A DNA stretch of 64,000 bases from Flavobacterium sp. ZT3R18. GTDB lineage: Bacteria > Bacteroidota > Bacteroidia > Flavobacteriales > Flavobacteriaceae. Positions 44,960-53,975 of this stretch are shown here, piece after piece; position 1 is the first letter of the stretch; each line of letters starts with the position of its first letter. The DNA lies in NCBI RefSeq assembly GCF_007097385.1, contig NZ_VJZS01000013.1, forward strand, positions 1-64,000, read 5' to 3'. The notes under the pieces are model-generated. The model did not search any database and was not told the origin of the DNA. It saw nothing but the letters and a program-made list of their open reading frames with translations. The translations under genes were made by a program, and so were the position numbers.

Positions 44960-46960
44960 ATGAAAAATTATTTACTATTCCTTGTTATTTGTTTCTCTGC
45001 AACGCTTTATGCTCAAGATTTAGCGAACAAAGTTCCAGAAAACGCGCCTTTCGCCTTGTGTTTTAATGGCAAAAACCTAAACGATAAAGTGGCTCTCAAA
45101 ACCATACAAGAATACCCTTGGATGCAGACTTTGTTAGAAAAAGAAATGAAATTTTTACCGAAAGATTTAAGCCAAACGGGTATTGATCTGACCAACAAGC
45201 AGTATCAATATTACATCAACAAAGACTCCGTAATGAGTTATGTGATGTTGATCCCCTTAAATAATGCGGCTTTATTCGAAAAACTGATTCAAGGCAAATA
45301 CGGCGATAGTATTAAGGTAAAAAAACAGGGGACTTATAATACCGTTACTACCTCGAAAACCCATCATTTGGCTTGGAATGACAAATTTGCTATTCTAGTC
45401 AATGCTACTTACACAAAGCCTAACAAACACAGTGACATTGAACCTTATTCTGATTTAACGAGTATAGACACGGCTACAGTTTTTGTAGATACCGTTGCAA
45501 CTACCTATGACATTGCCGCTGAGCCAGCATACAAACCAGTGGAAGAATCAAAAAAAGCATCAACTTCTAGAGGAAACAACAAAACCAAAAAAGGGAAAAC
45601 CAAAAAGATAGCAGAGCAGCCTAAAATTGTCGAGCCCACCGAAGAAGAAATTTATGCTGCGCAAGAAAAAGCAAATGCCGAATTGGAAGAAACCAACAGA
45701 AAACTGGAAGAGCTCAAATCTAAAAAAACAGACTCCATTGAAAGTATCAAAATCAATGCAGCTGTGGCTTTGATTTTTAAAGAAACTTTTGATTCCGACA
45801 AGGAAACAACCCTTGTAAATTCGACTGTTTTTAAAAACAACAATCCTAAATCCGATTTTTTTGCTTTTGCTGATTTGGATGCATTAACCAGCCAATTCTA
45901 CTCTAGTTTTGCAGGAAATAATTCCGCTTTGATGGGGATTTATAAGAACGGAATCTTAGACAGTAATTACCATATCAATGGTTATTTTGAAAAAGACAGA
46001 ATTCGTTTGAATCAAGTCATGACTCCCAAAAATGAGGAAACCAAAAAATCGTATCAAGCTATGTTTGATACAAAAATAGATAAAAATCTATTGAATTATG
46101 TAGGTACTAATGTGTTGGGATACTACTCTATTGCCATGGACACCCAAGCCATTATGAACTACGAATACAAGATCTTAAAAAACACTTTAAATTCCGTTTA
46201 TCAATCCTATACCAAAGACGCTACTGGCAATGAAGCCGACGTCATGATTGATGCTATTGCCTTGTTTTTGGACGAAAAAGCCATTTCGGATCTCATTCCC
46301 GGCAATGCTATTTTTGTTCTTCATGATCTAAAAAAAGTAAAAAGAGATTACGTTACTATTGAGTATGATGAAAATTACGAGCAAATAGAAACTAAAGGCA
46401 TTAAACAAGAAATACAACCCGATTTTACGTTTCTTTTGAATACCAAAAATGAGCCTTTTGCCAACAAATTGCTACAACTTCCTTTGAACAAAAGTAAATT
46501 TACCGCTACCGATTACCAATTGACAAACGGGTATTACACCATTCATTTTGAGAAAGACAATCTGCTTGAAAACCTATATATCGGACTAAAAAACGGCGTG
46601 ATTATGGTCACGACTTCTAAGGAAAATATAGAAAACCTTATTCAACAAAAAGTGATGCCGTTGCAAGCTGATTTCAAAAAATCTATTTCTAAAAACAATT
46701 CGGCTGCTTGGATAGATCTTCAAAAAATAATCACAGCATCTAAAACTGAATTCAGCAAAAACTCTAAAAGTAATTATTTTGATATTGCTTTGAAAAATGC
46801 TGGAGAAATCACAATGGAATCCAAATTCAAAAATGGCGCTATTGTTACCGAATCTTCTTATATCATCAAAGGAGATCATACCAATAGTTTGCAATATTTC
46901 TTTGATGTTGTCAATGAATTGTATGCCGAAAGCAAAAAAGAAATAATCGTTACCGAGTAA
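44960..46960 (+). CDS. Exported protein of unknown function (exported trio, gene 2)
   Basis: The 666-residue protein has a signal peptide (MKNYLLFLVICFSATLYAQ). The mature part starts DLANKVPENAPFALCFNGKN. A Lys/Glu-rich, probably flexible or coiled segment (about 193-262; KKGKTKKIAEQ, KANAELEETNRKLEELKSKK) divides two larger regions. I do not recognise the family with confidence; it recalls exported DUF4836-like proteins of Bacteroidota. No enzyme motif is seen. It forms a likely operon with the 219-residue lipoprotein gene. Confidence 0.78.
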   Translation: MKNYLLFLVICFSATLYAQDLANKVPENAPFALCFNGKNLNDKVALKTIQEYPWMQTLLEKEMKFLPKDLSQTGIDLTNKQYQYYINKDSVMSYVMLIPLNNAALFEKLIQGKYGDSIKVKKQGTYNTVTTSKTHHLAWNDKFAILVNATYTKPNKHSDIEPYSDLTSIDTATVFVDTVATTYDIAAEPAYKPVEESKKASTSRGNNKTKKGKTKKIAEQPKIVEPTEEEIYAAQEKANAELEETNRKLEELKSKKTDSIESIKINAAVALIFKETFDSDKETTLVNSTVFKNNNPKSDFFAFADLDALTSQFYSSFAGNNSALMGIYKNGILDSNYHINGYFEKDRIRLNQVMTPKNEETKKSYQAMFDTKIDKNLLNYVGTNVLGYYSIAMDTQAIMNYEYKILKNTLNSVYQSYTKDATGNEADVMIDAIALFLDEKAISDLIPGNAIFVLHDLKKVKRDYVTIEYDENYEQIETKGIKQEIQPDFTFLLNTKNEPFANKLLQLPLNKSKFTATDYQLTNGYYTIHFEKDNLLENLYIGLKNGVIMVTTSKENIENLIQQKVMPLQADFKKSISKNNSAAWIDLQKIITASKTEFSKNSKSNYFDIALKNAGEITMESKFKNGAIVTESSYIIKGDHTNSLQYFFDVVNELYAESKKEIIVTE

Positions 46961-47045
46961 CTTAAAATCATGAGATTTAAGAATGATGATTAACGATTTT
47001 TGACCAGATCGACAGCGCAATGTCATTAAGTTAAGAGCTGTAACA

Positions 47046-47111
47046 CCTAACAGGTTAAAAGAAACCTGTTAGGAAACGCTAATCCTAACAGGTTTCTTTT
47101 AACCTGTTAGG
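47046..47111. repeat. Double-palindrome element (CCTAACAGG family), copy 2
   Basis: A 28-bp arm (47046-47073) is the exact reverse complement of 47084-47111 with a 10-nt spacer (AAACGCTAAT, compared with AACACGCTAT in copy 1). Flanking AAGTTAAGA is shared with copy 1. It occupies most of the 46961-47300 gap between the second and third exported genes; apart from AT-rich sequence I see nothing else there. Confidence 0.93.
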
Positions 47112-47300
47112 TATGATTTATTTCCGTTTTTCCTTATCCTTAATGACATTAAGCGATAGCAAACTGGCGAAGCATTTCAGATTTTCTCAGAATGTGCAAT
47201 GTAAAAATCCGTGTAAATCTGTTTAATCCGTCTAATATGTGGGCCATTGCAACTGTTGAATCGCATTGCAAAAAGACAATAAAAATAATTTGCATTCAAT

Positions 47301-48668
47301 ATGAAAAGCAATAAAAGCTCTTTCTTTAAAATCACCCTGCTTCTTATCCTCCTAGGAAGTATGATGATGCTGTATTGGCTTGGCTATCATAAAAATTTTG
47401 ACGAAAAATGCATCCCAAAAAATGCCGATGAAATAGTAATGGCGGATGTAAAAAACATTCGGAATTACTTTATCTTTTCTTATCTAAAAAACCCTTCTCA
47501 ATGGCAATTAGGGACTACTGCGATAAATAAGAAATTTGATTTTTCTAATTTCGGAATAGAAACACCCGATTATTTGGCTCTTTTCCACCTCGAAAACCAA
47601 CCTCTCAATCAATGGCTCGCTGTGGCAAAAATTAAAAATGAAACTGATTTTGAGAAATTGATACTTGCTTCTCATTTTGCCAAAATAAAACTGAATAATC
47701 CTTTTATTGGTTATTATTCCAAAGCTTTGGGGCTTTTTGTTGTTCGGTATTCCAATCAAATTCTATGCTGTACCACCGATCTAAAACAACGGCAAACCGC
47801 CATTCAAGTAGCCGAAGACTTGTTTCTTAAACACCAATTTTTGGATGCTAAAAAAACAGAAAAAACCATTGGCACTCCAAATGCATTTACTGTTTGGATC
47901 AAGAAAAACAGCCTGCTAGAAGAAGATGGAATCGTAAATGTAAATTTGAAAGACCAAGAAATAGTCGCCGAAGGACAACTCAAATGGAAACCAAAATTCC
48001 GAAAAACAACTCCATTTACACAAAACCCTAATGCTTTATTATCTTTGGGCTTTAATTTTGAAATGATTCGGGATCAAAATAGTCTCAAACGCCATTCGGT
48101 TCGAAACAACAAAATAATTGGTTTTGATTTGGATTCAATTCTCATTCACAACCCAACCAAAACCGAGTTAGTTCTCAACGGAATAGTCGAAAAGAAGGAT
48201 TCGGCTATTAGTTATGACTATGATGATGATTTCAATCCCATAAAGAAAGTCGTTGTGCATACTAGCCGCGAACCCTCTTTTTGCTTTTCGATACAAACGC
48301 AGAATTCCAAAAAAGTTTTTAATTACTTGAAAGCACAAAAGGCAATTGACAACCATCAAGTATTTGTGAATTTTCCTTTGGCACAAACCAAAACTTCTTT
48401 CAGAAATAATACTTTCGTACTGGAAGCCAATCTCCAAAAACAATGGACTTTGAAACCTTCCATTCCGAAAATAGCTTATTTACAAGTGAATTTTAACAAA
48501 CTGAAACCGCAAGATTGGCGTTTTATAATTGCCAAAAATAAGAGTTTACAGCTTTTAAAGCCATTTGAAACCTTAGCAATTGATCTTACACAGGAAAATA
48601 ATTTAGGTTATTTTCGAGCTCGTTTGCAAACCAAGGAAAAAAAAAGGTTGATTTCGATTATCAAATAA
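47301..48668 (+). CDS. Membrane-anchored protein of unknown function (exported trio, gene 3)
   Basis: The 455-residue protein has one N-terminal membrane segment (about 10-28; LLLILLGSMMMLYWLGYHK) and a large outside part. Its opening CIPKNADEIVMADVKNI resembles VPENAPFALCFNGKNL in gene 2, and the two share a similar domain layout, which suggests a distant relationship. No known motif is seen. It is 340 bp from gene 2 with a double-palindrome element between, and ends before a terminator. The function is unknown. Confidence 0.78.
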   Translation: MKSNKSSFFKITLLLILLGSMMMLYWLGYHKNFDEKCIPKNADEIVMADVKNIRNYFIFSYLKNPSQWQLGTTAINKKFDFSNFGIETPDYLALFHLENQPLNQWLAVAKIKNETDFEKLILASHFAKIKLNNPFIGYYSKALGLFVVRYSNQILCCTTDLKQRQTAIQVAEDLFLKHQFLDAKKTEKTIGTPNAFTVWIKKNSLLEEDGIVNVNLKDQEIVAEGQLKWKPKFRKTTPFTQNPNALLSLGFNFEMIRDQNSLKRHSVRNNKIIGFDLDSILIHNPTKTELVLNGIVEKKDSAISYDYDDDFNPIKKVVVHTSREPSFCFSIQTQNSKKVFNYLKAQKAIDNHQVFVNFPLAQTKTSFRNNTFVLEANLQKQWTLKPSIPKIAYLQVNFNKLKPQDWRFIIAKNKSLQLLKPFETLAIDLTQENNLGYFRARLQTKEKKRLISIIK

Positions 48669-48718
48669 GGATGTTTTTTTAAGTATTGTTGTTTCGGGAC
48701 GTGACATAACGACACAAA

Positions 48719-48748
48719 AAAAACGTTGCTTGTACTAGCAACGTTTTT
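48719..48748. terminator. Terminator after the exported trio
   Basis: AAAAACGTTGCT (48719-48730) pairs perfectly with AGCAACGTTTTT (48737-48748) over a 6-nt loop. It lies between convergent genes and is usable from both sides. Confidence 0.93.
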
Positions 48749-48815
48749 CAAACTGTTTTTGGAAATATTGTAAACGCTATCCCAGCATTTTATCTAAAAA
48801 TATGGGGCTAAGAAA

Positions 48816-49211
48816 TTATGAATTCTCGCTTAAAAGACTGTCTCTGGTGTTTTTCTGAACAGCAATTGCGCCAAAAATCCCCAATAAAAAGGCAAAAGCA
48901 TAATACCCTTTTTCACTTGGAAGAATTGTAGCATTAACAAGTCCTACTGTCAATAAAACTATAGAAAGAATGGTTCCAAACCAACAAATACCATAATAAA
49001 TATCTGTTACCGGATACCCTTCTAACCGATCCCTTACGCTTTTTTGCAATGAGACTACTGCAAACAATCCGAACATTAGAACCGTAAAATAATACCCCTT
49101 TTCGTTTAGTAGCATTTCGGCCCTTGCAAGACCTACTAAATATCCTACAACTCCAGACCCTAGCGCTATCCATGAAGCTGCTATAAATGCATTTGATGTT
49201 TTTTGTACCAT
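48816..49211 (-). CDS. YiaA/YiaB-family inner-membrane protein
   Basis: The 131-residue protein has four membrane segments in two repeated pairs. Each pair ends in a conserved block: [25 protein letters not shown] in the first half and [25 protein letters not shown] in the second (both shown shortened in sense: EKGYY...QK...RD). This duplicated YiaAB domain identifies the family, whose role is unknown. It is 10 bp upstream of nothing on its strand but follows the DUF2459 gene closely, so both are likely co-transcribed. Confidence 0.87.
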   Translation of the reverse strand: MVQKTSNAFIAASWIALGSGVVGYLVGLARAEMLLNEKGYYFTVLMFGLFAVVSLQKSVRDRLEGYPVTDIYYGICWFGTILSIVLLTVGLVNATILPSEKGYYAFAFLLGIFGAIAVQKNTRDSLLSENS

Positions 49212-49221
49212 TTTTGTTTTT

Positions 49222-49926
49222 TTATTTATTACTATATTTTAAGAATATACCCGTATCAAATGGTGTCCAAAGACAACATTTTTGTCCACTTGTTTTTAAA
49301 GCACTATTTGCCCAAGTATTGCAAGTGTGAAACAAACTATAGCTTCCGTTTGCTTCATAAAAAGCATCTTTTTTACCATAGTTTGCGTTGGTTTGTATGT
49401 TTATAAAGTGCCCGTTTTCATCCTTTTTAAAACTATTGATGATGTACTCTTTTAACCTCAAATATTGGCTTTTACTAACCATAATCTTTTTGCAGGTTTC
49501 ATCTTCAACTACTCTAGAATAATAGGTAGTATGAACTGCAGTTGAGCTCAATCCGAATGCCGCATTGAATGCTACAGAGGCTTTCAAGTCTGACCAATCG
49601 GGTGTTTCTAAGTAAAAACCCTTATCACCCCAACCCATTGCAACGTATTGGCAGGTAGAATCTTTGGCGATTGTATTCTCAAATTTCACTTCTTTACTCC
49701 AATCTACCACTTCATTGCAGGTTGGCATAACAATATCAGTATGAACACCATTTGTCATGATATAAATAGCAATCTCCTCTTTAGAATCCTCCTCTTTTTC
49801 AACGGTTATTCTAGAAAGGCAATAGCCCGCAGCTAAGTAAACTAAAATAAACCCAACAAACAACAGCAGTATTTTACCGGTATATAGTGCTACTTTTTTT
49901 ACAGATTGAATATAACTATTTCTCAT
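49222..49926 (-). CDS. DUF2459 (TIGR02117-like) membrane-anchored protein
   Basis: The 234-residue protein has one N-terminal membrane anchor (about 15-40). A domain of the DUF2459 type follows, with [33 protein letters not shown] and a C-terminal [16 protein letters not shown] containing a conserved Cys/Asn pair. The His and Cys arrangement resembles NlpC/P60-like or permuted papain-like folds, so a hydrolase role is possible but not shown. It precedes the YiaA-like gene by 10 bp on the minus strand. Confidence 0.83.
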   Translation of the reverse strand: MRNSYIQSVKKVALYTGKILLLFVGFILVYLAAGYCLSRITVEKEEDSKEEIAIYIMTNGVHTDIVMPTCNEVVDWSKEVKFENTIAKDSTCQYVAMGWGDKGFYLETPDWSDLKASVAFNAAFGLSSTAVHTTYYSRVVEDETCKKIMVSKSQYLRLKEYIINSFKKDENGHFINIQTNANYGKKDAFYEANGSYSLFHTCNTWANSALKTSGQKCCLWTPFDTGIFLKYSNK

Positions 49927-50156
49927 AAAATGTGTTCGAAATTAAAATATTACAGATTTTTCATTCTAAATTGAATGCCAAAAATATGCTATTTAATTTG
50001 AAAACAACAAATTAATTTGTAATTAATATCTTATTTTTATTAAAAAAGCAACGAAAGATTCTTAAGCACCTCATTTTCAAAACAAAACAAGAGATTATTG
50101 AATAGCGTTCATTTGACCTTAAGAAAGCTAATTTTCTAGTTACCCTAAAGATCTTG

Positions 50157-50278
50157 TGAGCTGCGTGAAGGATAGAAGCTAGCTACCGAAGTAGCGCGGA
50201 TAGCCTGACAGCATAAAGGAAAGGGGCCGACTCACCAGTGCGATGAGTTGGCCCCTTTTCTTTATGGTGGCACGCCCA
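50157..50278. repeat. Structured intergenic element with CGAA-tetraloop and 23-bp hairpins
   Basis: The element contains a small stable hairpin, GCTAC-CGAA-GTAGC (50182-50195), followed by GCGGATAGCCTGACAGC. A large stem then pairs 50212-50234 with 50244-50266 over 23 bp with only two G-T pairs and a 9-nt loop. It ends GGTGGCACGCCC. It lies in the 49927-50285 gap directly after proC (minus strand), where the big stem may act as terminator. Shared GCGGATAGC core words connect it to the elements at 11654 and 63590. It looks like a dispersed structured repeat or a small RNA. Confidence 0.75.
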
Positions 50279-50285
50279 AATGATT

Positions 50286-51062
50286 TTACCCCTTAATTTG
50301 TTTCAAAGAGGTTTTGATACCTTTGATAAGGGAAGAGCTAAAACCGTTGTGTTCCATTTCGTTGAGTCCCACGATGGTGCATCCCTGTGGTGTAGTTACT
50401 CTATCGATGAGTTGTTCTGGATGTACTTTTTCTTCGACTAGCATTTGCGCAGCGCCTTTTACGGTTTGTGCGGCTATAGCCAAAGCGGTCTGAGAATCAA
50501 AACCAATCTCGATTCCCGCTTGCATAGAAGCGCGGATGTAACGCAAGGCATAAGCGGTTCCGCAAGCACCAAGAACCGTGGCGGCATCCATCAATTTTTC
50601 GTCGATTACAAGTGCTGTTCCCAAGTCGTTAAAAAGTTCAACTACCCTTTCGCCCTCGGCTTTATCTTTTTCGTTGAAAGAGATACAAGTAGCCGATTCG
50701 CCAAATTGTGCTGCAATATTAGGCATGATACGCACGGCATGGTGCACTAACTTAGTTTTTTCCTGAAGCACATCAATCGCCAAACCACTTACCGCCGAGG
50801 CGATTATTTTATTGTTAATTACGGGAAGTATTTCGGCCAAAACGGTATCTACCTGATACGGTTTTATGGTTAGAATAATCACATCGGCCTCCTGAATTTC
50901 GTGGGTATTATCAGCCGAAACAGTGATCCCTAATTTTTCTAAATGCAGAATACTAGCTGTATTTCTTCTGGTTACCGTAACTTGATTGTTTGGAGAGAAT
51001 TTGGCAATTCCCAAAGCGATAGAAACCCCTAAGTTTCCGCCACCAATAATATGTACTTTCAT
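50286..51062 (-). CDS. proC: Pyrroline-5-carboxylate reductase
   Basis: ProC reduces pyrroline-5-carboxylate to proline with NAD(P)H. The 258-residue protein starts with the Rossmann motif MKVHIIGGGNLGVSIALGI and has IILTIKPYQVDTVLAEI, RIMPNIAAQFGESATC and the C-terminal HPEQLIDRVTTPQGCTIVGL signature. That signature forms the substrate site. Length is normal (about 260-270). It is monocistronic; the structured element downstream probably ends the transcript. proA and proB are not in the window. Confidence 0.96.
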   Translation of the reverse strand: MKVHIIGGGNLGVSIALGIAKFSPNNQVTVTRRNTASILHLEKLGITVSADNTHEIQEADVIILTIKPYQVDTVLAEILPVINNKIIASAVSGLAIDVLQEKTKLVHHAVRIMPNIAAQFGESATCISFNEKDKAEGERVVELFNDLGTALVIDEKLMDAATVLGACGTAYALRYIRASMQAGIEIGFDSQTALAIAAQTVKGAAQMLVEEKVHPEQLIDRVTTPQGCTIVGLNEMEHNGFSSSLIKGIKTSLKQIKG

Positions 51063-51189
51063 TTTGGTTTATTTTATTCTTTAGTTGGTTAATAGTATGC
51101 TGAAACCCAAAAATGCTATTGTGTATTGACTCTAGATGCTAGCACGAATTGCGGCGAAACTATTTGACCACAAAGTACACGAATTATCC

Positions 51190-51222
51190 CGAATTTATTA
51201 TTTTAAAATTTAAATAAATTCG
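51190..51222. repeat. AT-rich inverted repeat between mgtE and proC
   Basis: CGAATTTATT (51190-51199) pairs perfectly with AATAAATTCG (51213-51222). It lies downstream of neither gene in a decisive way: proC starts to its left, and mgtE ends to its right. Confidence 0.55.
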
Positions 51223-51302
51223 AACAAATTGTTATAATCCAATAGGAATGCCAAAAATTTTATTAGCCTAACTAATTAATGATAATGGAGGGATATCGAT
51301 AC

Positions 51303-52652
51303 TTAAAATCCTAAAATAAGATTGGCGATCCCAAAATAGATCATGATTCCGAAGACATCGTTTGTTGTTGTAATAAAAGGTCCTGTTGCAATGGCTGGAT
51401 CAATGTTGTTTTTGTGTAAAAAAAGAGGCACCAAAGTTCCCAGAGTAGCCGCGAAGAGTATAACCACAACGATAGATATGGAAATAGCCATCCCAACTTG
51501 AAATTGCCCATACATAAAGGTGTGATAGACCAATACCAACAATGAAATGATAGTTCCCGAAATCATTGCCACAGAAATCTCTTTGCTGAAGTATTTACGG
51601 CTAAACTCTTTTAAAGTTCCGTTTGCCAAACCTTGTACAATGATTGCTGAAGCTTGAACGCCAATATTTCCTGCTGTCGCCGAGAGCAAAGGCATAAAAA
51701 TAATTAGCGTATAAAATTTTTGGGAAGTTGCTTCATTTCCTTTAATGACATACGAGGCTATTAATTCGATAAACATTCCTATAAGCAACCAAGGCAAACG
51801 CGCTTTGGTATGTTCGTAAACGCTGTCATTGGTTTCAATATCTTGGGTAATACCCGCGGCTAATTGGTAATCTTTATCAGCCTCGTCTTTGATTACGTCA
51901 ATAATATCGTCAATCGTGATTCGGCCCACCAAACGTCCCAATTCATCTACCACAGGAATGGCTTCCAAATCGTATTTTTGCATGATTCTTGCTACCTCAA
52001 TATCTTCGGTATCGACATTTACCGAATTTAATTTTCGGATGTACACATCACTAATGGCGGTTCTGGTAGAAGTAGTCAGCAAGTCTTTGAGCGACAATCT
52101 CCCTTTTAACCGATCTTCATCATCGACTACATAAATAGAGTGGACTCTGGAGATATTTTCGGCCTGAATACGCATTTCTTTCACACAAGTGAGTACATTC
52201 CAGTTTTCGTTGACTTTTACCAGCTCTTTGTGCATAATTCCACCCGCAGTATCCTCAGCATAACGCAGTAACTCCACAATATCCTTGGCATGCTCCACGT
52301 CTTGCAGCTCAGATATTACTTCGGCTTTCTTCTCTTTAGAAAGTTCTCCAATAATATCGGCGGCATCGTTAGTCTCCAATTCATCGAGCTCTTCGGCAAT
52401 TTCTTTTGGTGAAAGCCTGCTTAAGATGTTTTCCCGTAAATCGTCTTCAAGCTCCAGAAGGATTTCGGCGGTTTTTTCACTATCTAATACCTTGAAAATA
52501 TAAGTAGCTTCATCAAAGTCCAATTCATCCAGAACTTCGGCAATATCAGCATGGTGCATATCATTCAATAAAACTTCCAGTTGTTGGTCGTTTTTGTTTT
52601 GAATAAGTTGCTCTAGTTCTTGTATTAATTCTTTGCTGATTTTAAACTCCAT
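51303..52652 (-). CDS. mgtE: Magnesium transporter MgtE
   Basis: MgtE is a Mg2+ channel gated by cytoplasmic Mg2+. The 449-residue protein has an N-terminal superhelical domain (about 10-130; repeated ELLEL and [11 protein letters not shown] type units), a pair of CBS domains (about 135-255; [37 protein letters not shown]), the plug helix, and five membrane segments. [16 protein letters not shown] and [17 protein letters not shown] hold the pore residues. Its start overlaps the rsmA stop by 11 nt, so translation is coupled with rsmA. Confidence 0.96.
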   Translation of the reverse strand: MEFKISKELIQELEQLIQNKNDQQLEVLLNDMHHADIAEVLDELDFDEATYIFKVLDSEKTAEILLELEDDLRENILSRLSPKEIAEELDELETNDAADIIGELSKEKKAEVISELQDVEHAKDIVELLRYAEDTAGGIMHKELVKVNENWNVLTCVKEMRIQAENISRVHSIYVVDDEDRLKGRLSLKDLLTTSTRTAISDVYIRKLNSVNVDTEDIEVARIMQKYDLEAIPVVDELGRLVGRITIDDIIDVIKDEADKDYQLAAGITQDIETNDSVYEHTKARLPWLLIGMFIELIASYVIKGNEATSQKFYTLIIFMPLLSATAGNIGVQASAIIVQGLANGTLKEFSRKYFSKEISVAMISGTIISLLVLVYHTFMYGQFQVGMAISISIVVVILFAATLGTLVPLFLHKNNIDPAIATGPFITTTNDVFGIMIYFGIANLILGF

Positions 52653-53421
52653 CGGCTTCTATTTTTTTTGTCAGTGCTATAAATTCTAAATAGTCTAATT
52701 GCTCTGGACGAAGGTTAAAAATCTCGTCTTCTCTCAAACTATCCGACAAATTTAAGGTTTTCAAGCTGTTTCTCAAAGTCTTTCTACGTTGCTGAAAAGC
52801 GGTTTTCACTACGGTAAAAAACAGTTTCTCTCCACAAGGCAAGCTGAAGTCTTCTTTTCTACGCAAACGCAATACTCCCGATTTTACTTTTGGTGGCGGA
52901 TTGAACACATTTTCATCTACGGTAAACAAATACTCGGCATCATAAAACGCTTGTACCAAAACCGATAGAATTCCATAGGCTTTGGTTCCTTTTTTTTCAC
53001 AAATACGTTGTGCCACTTCTTTTTGGAACATCCCAGCAAATTCTGGAATCTGATTGCGGTATTCTAATGCCTTGAAAACAATTTGCGTCGAAATATTATA
53101 CGGGAAATTCCCAATTATGGCAAATTGTTTCCCCTCAAAAACTTCGTTGATATCATACCTCAAGAAATCCTTAGAGATGATTTTATCCTTAAGCTTTGGA
53201 TAATTGGCATCCAAATAAGTTACTGATTCCTCATCAATTTCTATCACATAGGTATTGATGGGTTTATCCAACAAATATTTAGTCAAAACACCCATTCCCG
53301 GCCCTATTTCTAACACATCCTCATACCCTACCAAATTCAAGGTGTCCGCGATGTCTTTGGCAATGCTTTCATCCTTTAAGAAATGCTGTCCGAGGTGTTT
53401 TTTGGCTTTTACTTTTTCCAT
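52642..53421 (-). CDS. rsmA: 16S rRNA dimethyladenosine methyltransferase RsmA (KsgA)
   Basis: RsmA dimethylates two adjacent adenines near the 3' end of 16S rRNA. The 259-residue enzyme starts [18 protein letters not shown], with the SAM motif [26 protein letters not shown], the catalytic NFPYN motif, and [17 protein letters not shown] 53421 gives the normal length; the frame runs on to 53466 through the CCCGAT palindrome but without family similarity. It is followed by overlapping mgtE. Confidence 0.97.
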   Translation of the reverse strand: MEKVKAKKHLGQHFLKDESIAKDIADTLNLVGYEDVLEIGPGMGVLTKYLLDKPINTYVIEIDEESVTYLDANYPKLKDKIISKDFLRYDINEVFEGKQFAIIGNFPYNISTQIVFKALEYRNQIPEFAGMFQKEVAQRICEKKGTKAYGILSVLVQAFYDAEYLFTVDENVFNPPPKVKSGVLRLRRKEDFSLPCGEKLFFTVVKTAFQQRRKTLRNSLKTLNLSDSLREDEIFNLRPEQLDYLEFIALTKKIEADGV

Positions 53422-53442
53422 TTTGTTTTTTATTTTTGGCCA

Positions 53443-53462
53443 CTCCCGATAATTATCGGGAG
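53443..53462. repeat. Dispersed palindrome CTCCCGATAATTATCGGGAG
   Basis: A perfect 20-bp palindrome, 22 bp upstream of the rsmA start codon. It has the same core as 11533-11548 upstream of pth and is a variant of the one inside the ORF6N pseudogene at 53734-53749. Confidence 0.92.
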
Positions 53463-53503
53463 GCACAAAGGCGCAAAGTGTTTTTTTATTTAATTTTTTA
53501 ATT

Positions 53504-53526
53504 GGAGGTCACAATTTGTGACCTCC
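53504..53526. repeat. Palindrome GGAGGTCACAA-T-TTGTGACCTCC, left copy
   Basis: A perfect 23-bp palindrome with one central base. The same words with central A occur at 53870-53892, so two copies flank the ORF6N remnant. In one reading frame the word encodes NWRSQFVTS, a stretch of the ORF6N protein itself. Confidence 0.9.
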
Positions 53527-53733
53527 AGAAATTCTTCATGTCTTAACTGAACACTACTTTTTATATCCGATTTTTTCTCGCTCTGGCGTTGTTTCTTTCT
53601 TTTCCATCAGCTCATCTACATATTGAAAAACAAGTTCTATATTCTTTCCTTGGTTCACAATTTTCTTTTTCATTATTTCAAAATCATTTCTCAAATCAGA
53701 ATTATCCAAAAGCATTTGTCTCGTTTTTGTAAT

Positions 53734-53749
53734 CCCGATAGCTATCGGG
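53734..53749. repeat. Dispersed palindrome CCCGATAGCTATCGGG inside ORF6N remnant
   Basis: A perfect 16-bp palindrome (18 bp with flanking T/A) at the exact point where the ORF6N reading frame breaks. It is a variant of the palindromes at 11533 and 53443. Confidence 0.93.
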
Positions 53750-53865
53750 ACTCATAATCTGAATATTTGTTTGAATTGTTTTGTCGCTATTCAAAATACT
53801 CGATAACATCAATACTCCGTGTTCCGTAAAAGCCATTGGTGCATAACGCAAACCCATCTTGTCAG

Positions 53866-53896
53866 AATTGGAGGTCACAAATTGTGACCTCCAATT
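53866..53896. repeat. Palindrome of the GGAGGTCACAA family, right copy
   Basis: A 31-bp palindrome with central A: AATTGGAGGTCACAA, A, TTGTGACCTCCAATT. It begins the ORF6N remnant and is the inverted partner of 53504-53526. Confidence 0.9.
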
Positions 53897-53950
53897 TATT
53901 CTCTACAATTACTCTTAAGTCTAAAATTCAAACTTCAATAATTACGGTTT

Positions 53951-53975
53951 TAATGTAAACTGAGACTGAATACTA
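53951..53975. repeat. CAGT-rich spacer repeat, copy 2 (after the DUF4286 gene)
   Basis: On the minus strand the bases at the DUF4286 stop codon read TTAGTATTCAGTCTCAGT, the same words as after the atpD stop (ATTAGTATTCAGT). The unit is short here and fades after about 25 bp. Confidence 0.6.

Larger units (their letters stand above)
53554..53896 (-). pseudogene. ORF6N-domain gene remnant, interrupted by a CCCGAT palindrome
   Basis: Translated from 53896 the sequence reads [20 protein letters not shown], then [20 protein letters not shown] and IQTNIQIM, the middle of a phage-type ORF6N-domain protein. At the next codons the palindrome TCCCGATAGCTATCGGGA (53733-53750) is present and the frame is lost. 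The protein continues in another frame as [18 protein letters not shown], through KKIVNQGKNIELVFQYVDEL, to EREKIGYKK and a stop (53554-53556). The N-terminal part is missing upstream, where a stop occurs in frame. ORF6N proteins are usually phage or mobile-element linked. It is not functional as written. Confidence 0.85.

Noticed and set aside
50157..50278. tRNA-like structure after proC
   Set aside because: There are two hairpins but no cloverleaf, no T-loop GTTCRA box and no CCA end; no tRNA was found anywhere in the window.
53446..53752. Insertion sequence around the ORF6N remnant
   Set aside because: No transposase and no target-site duplication can be seen; only palindromes and the broken ORF6N frame are supported.
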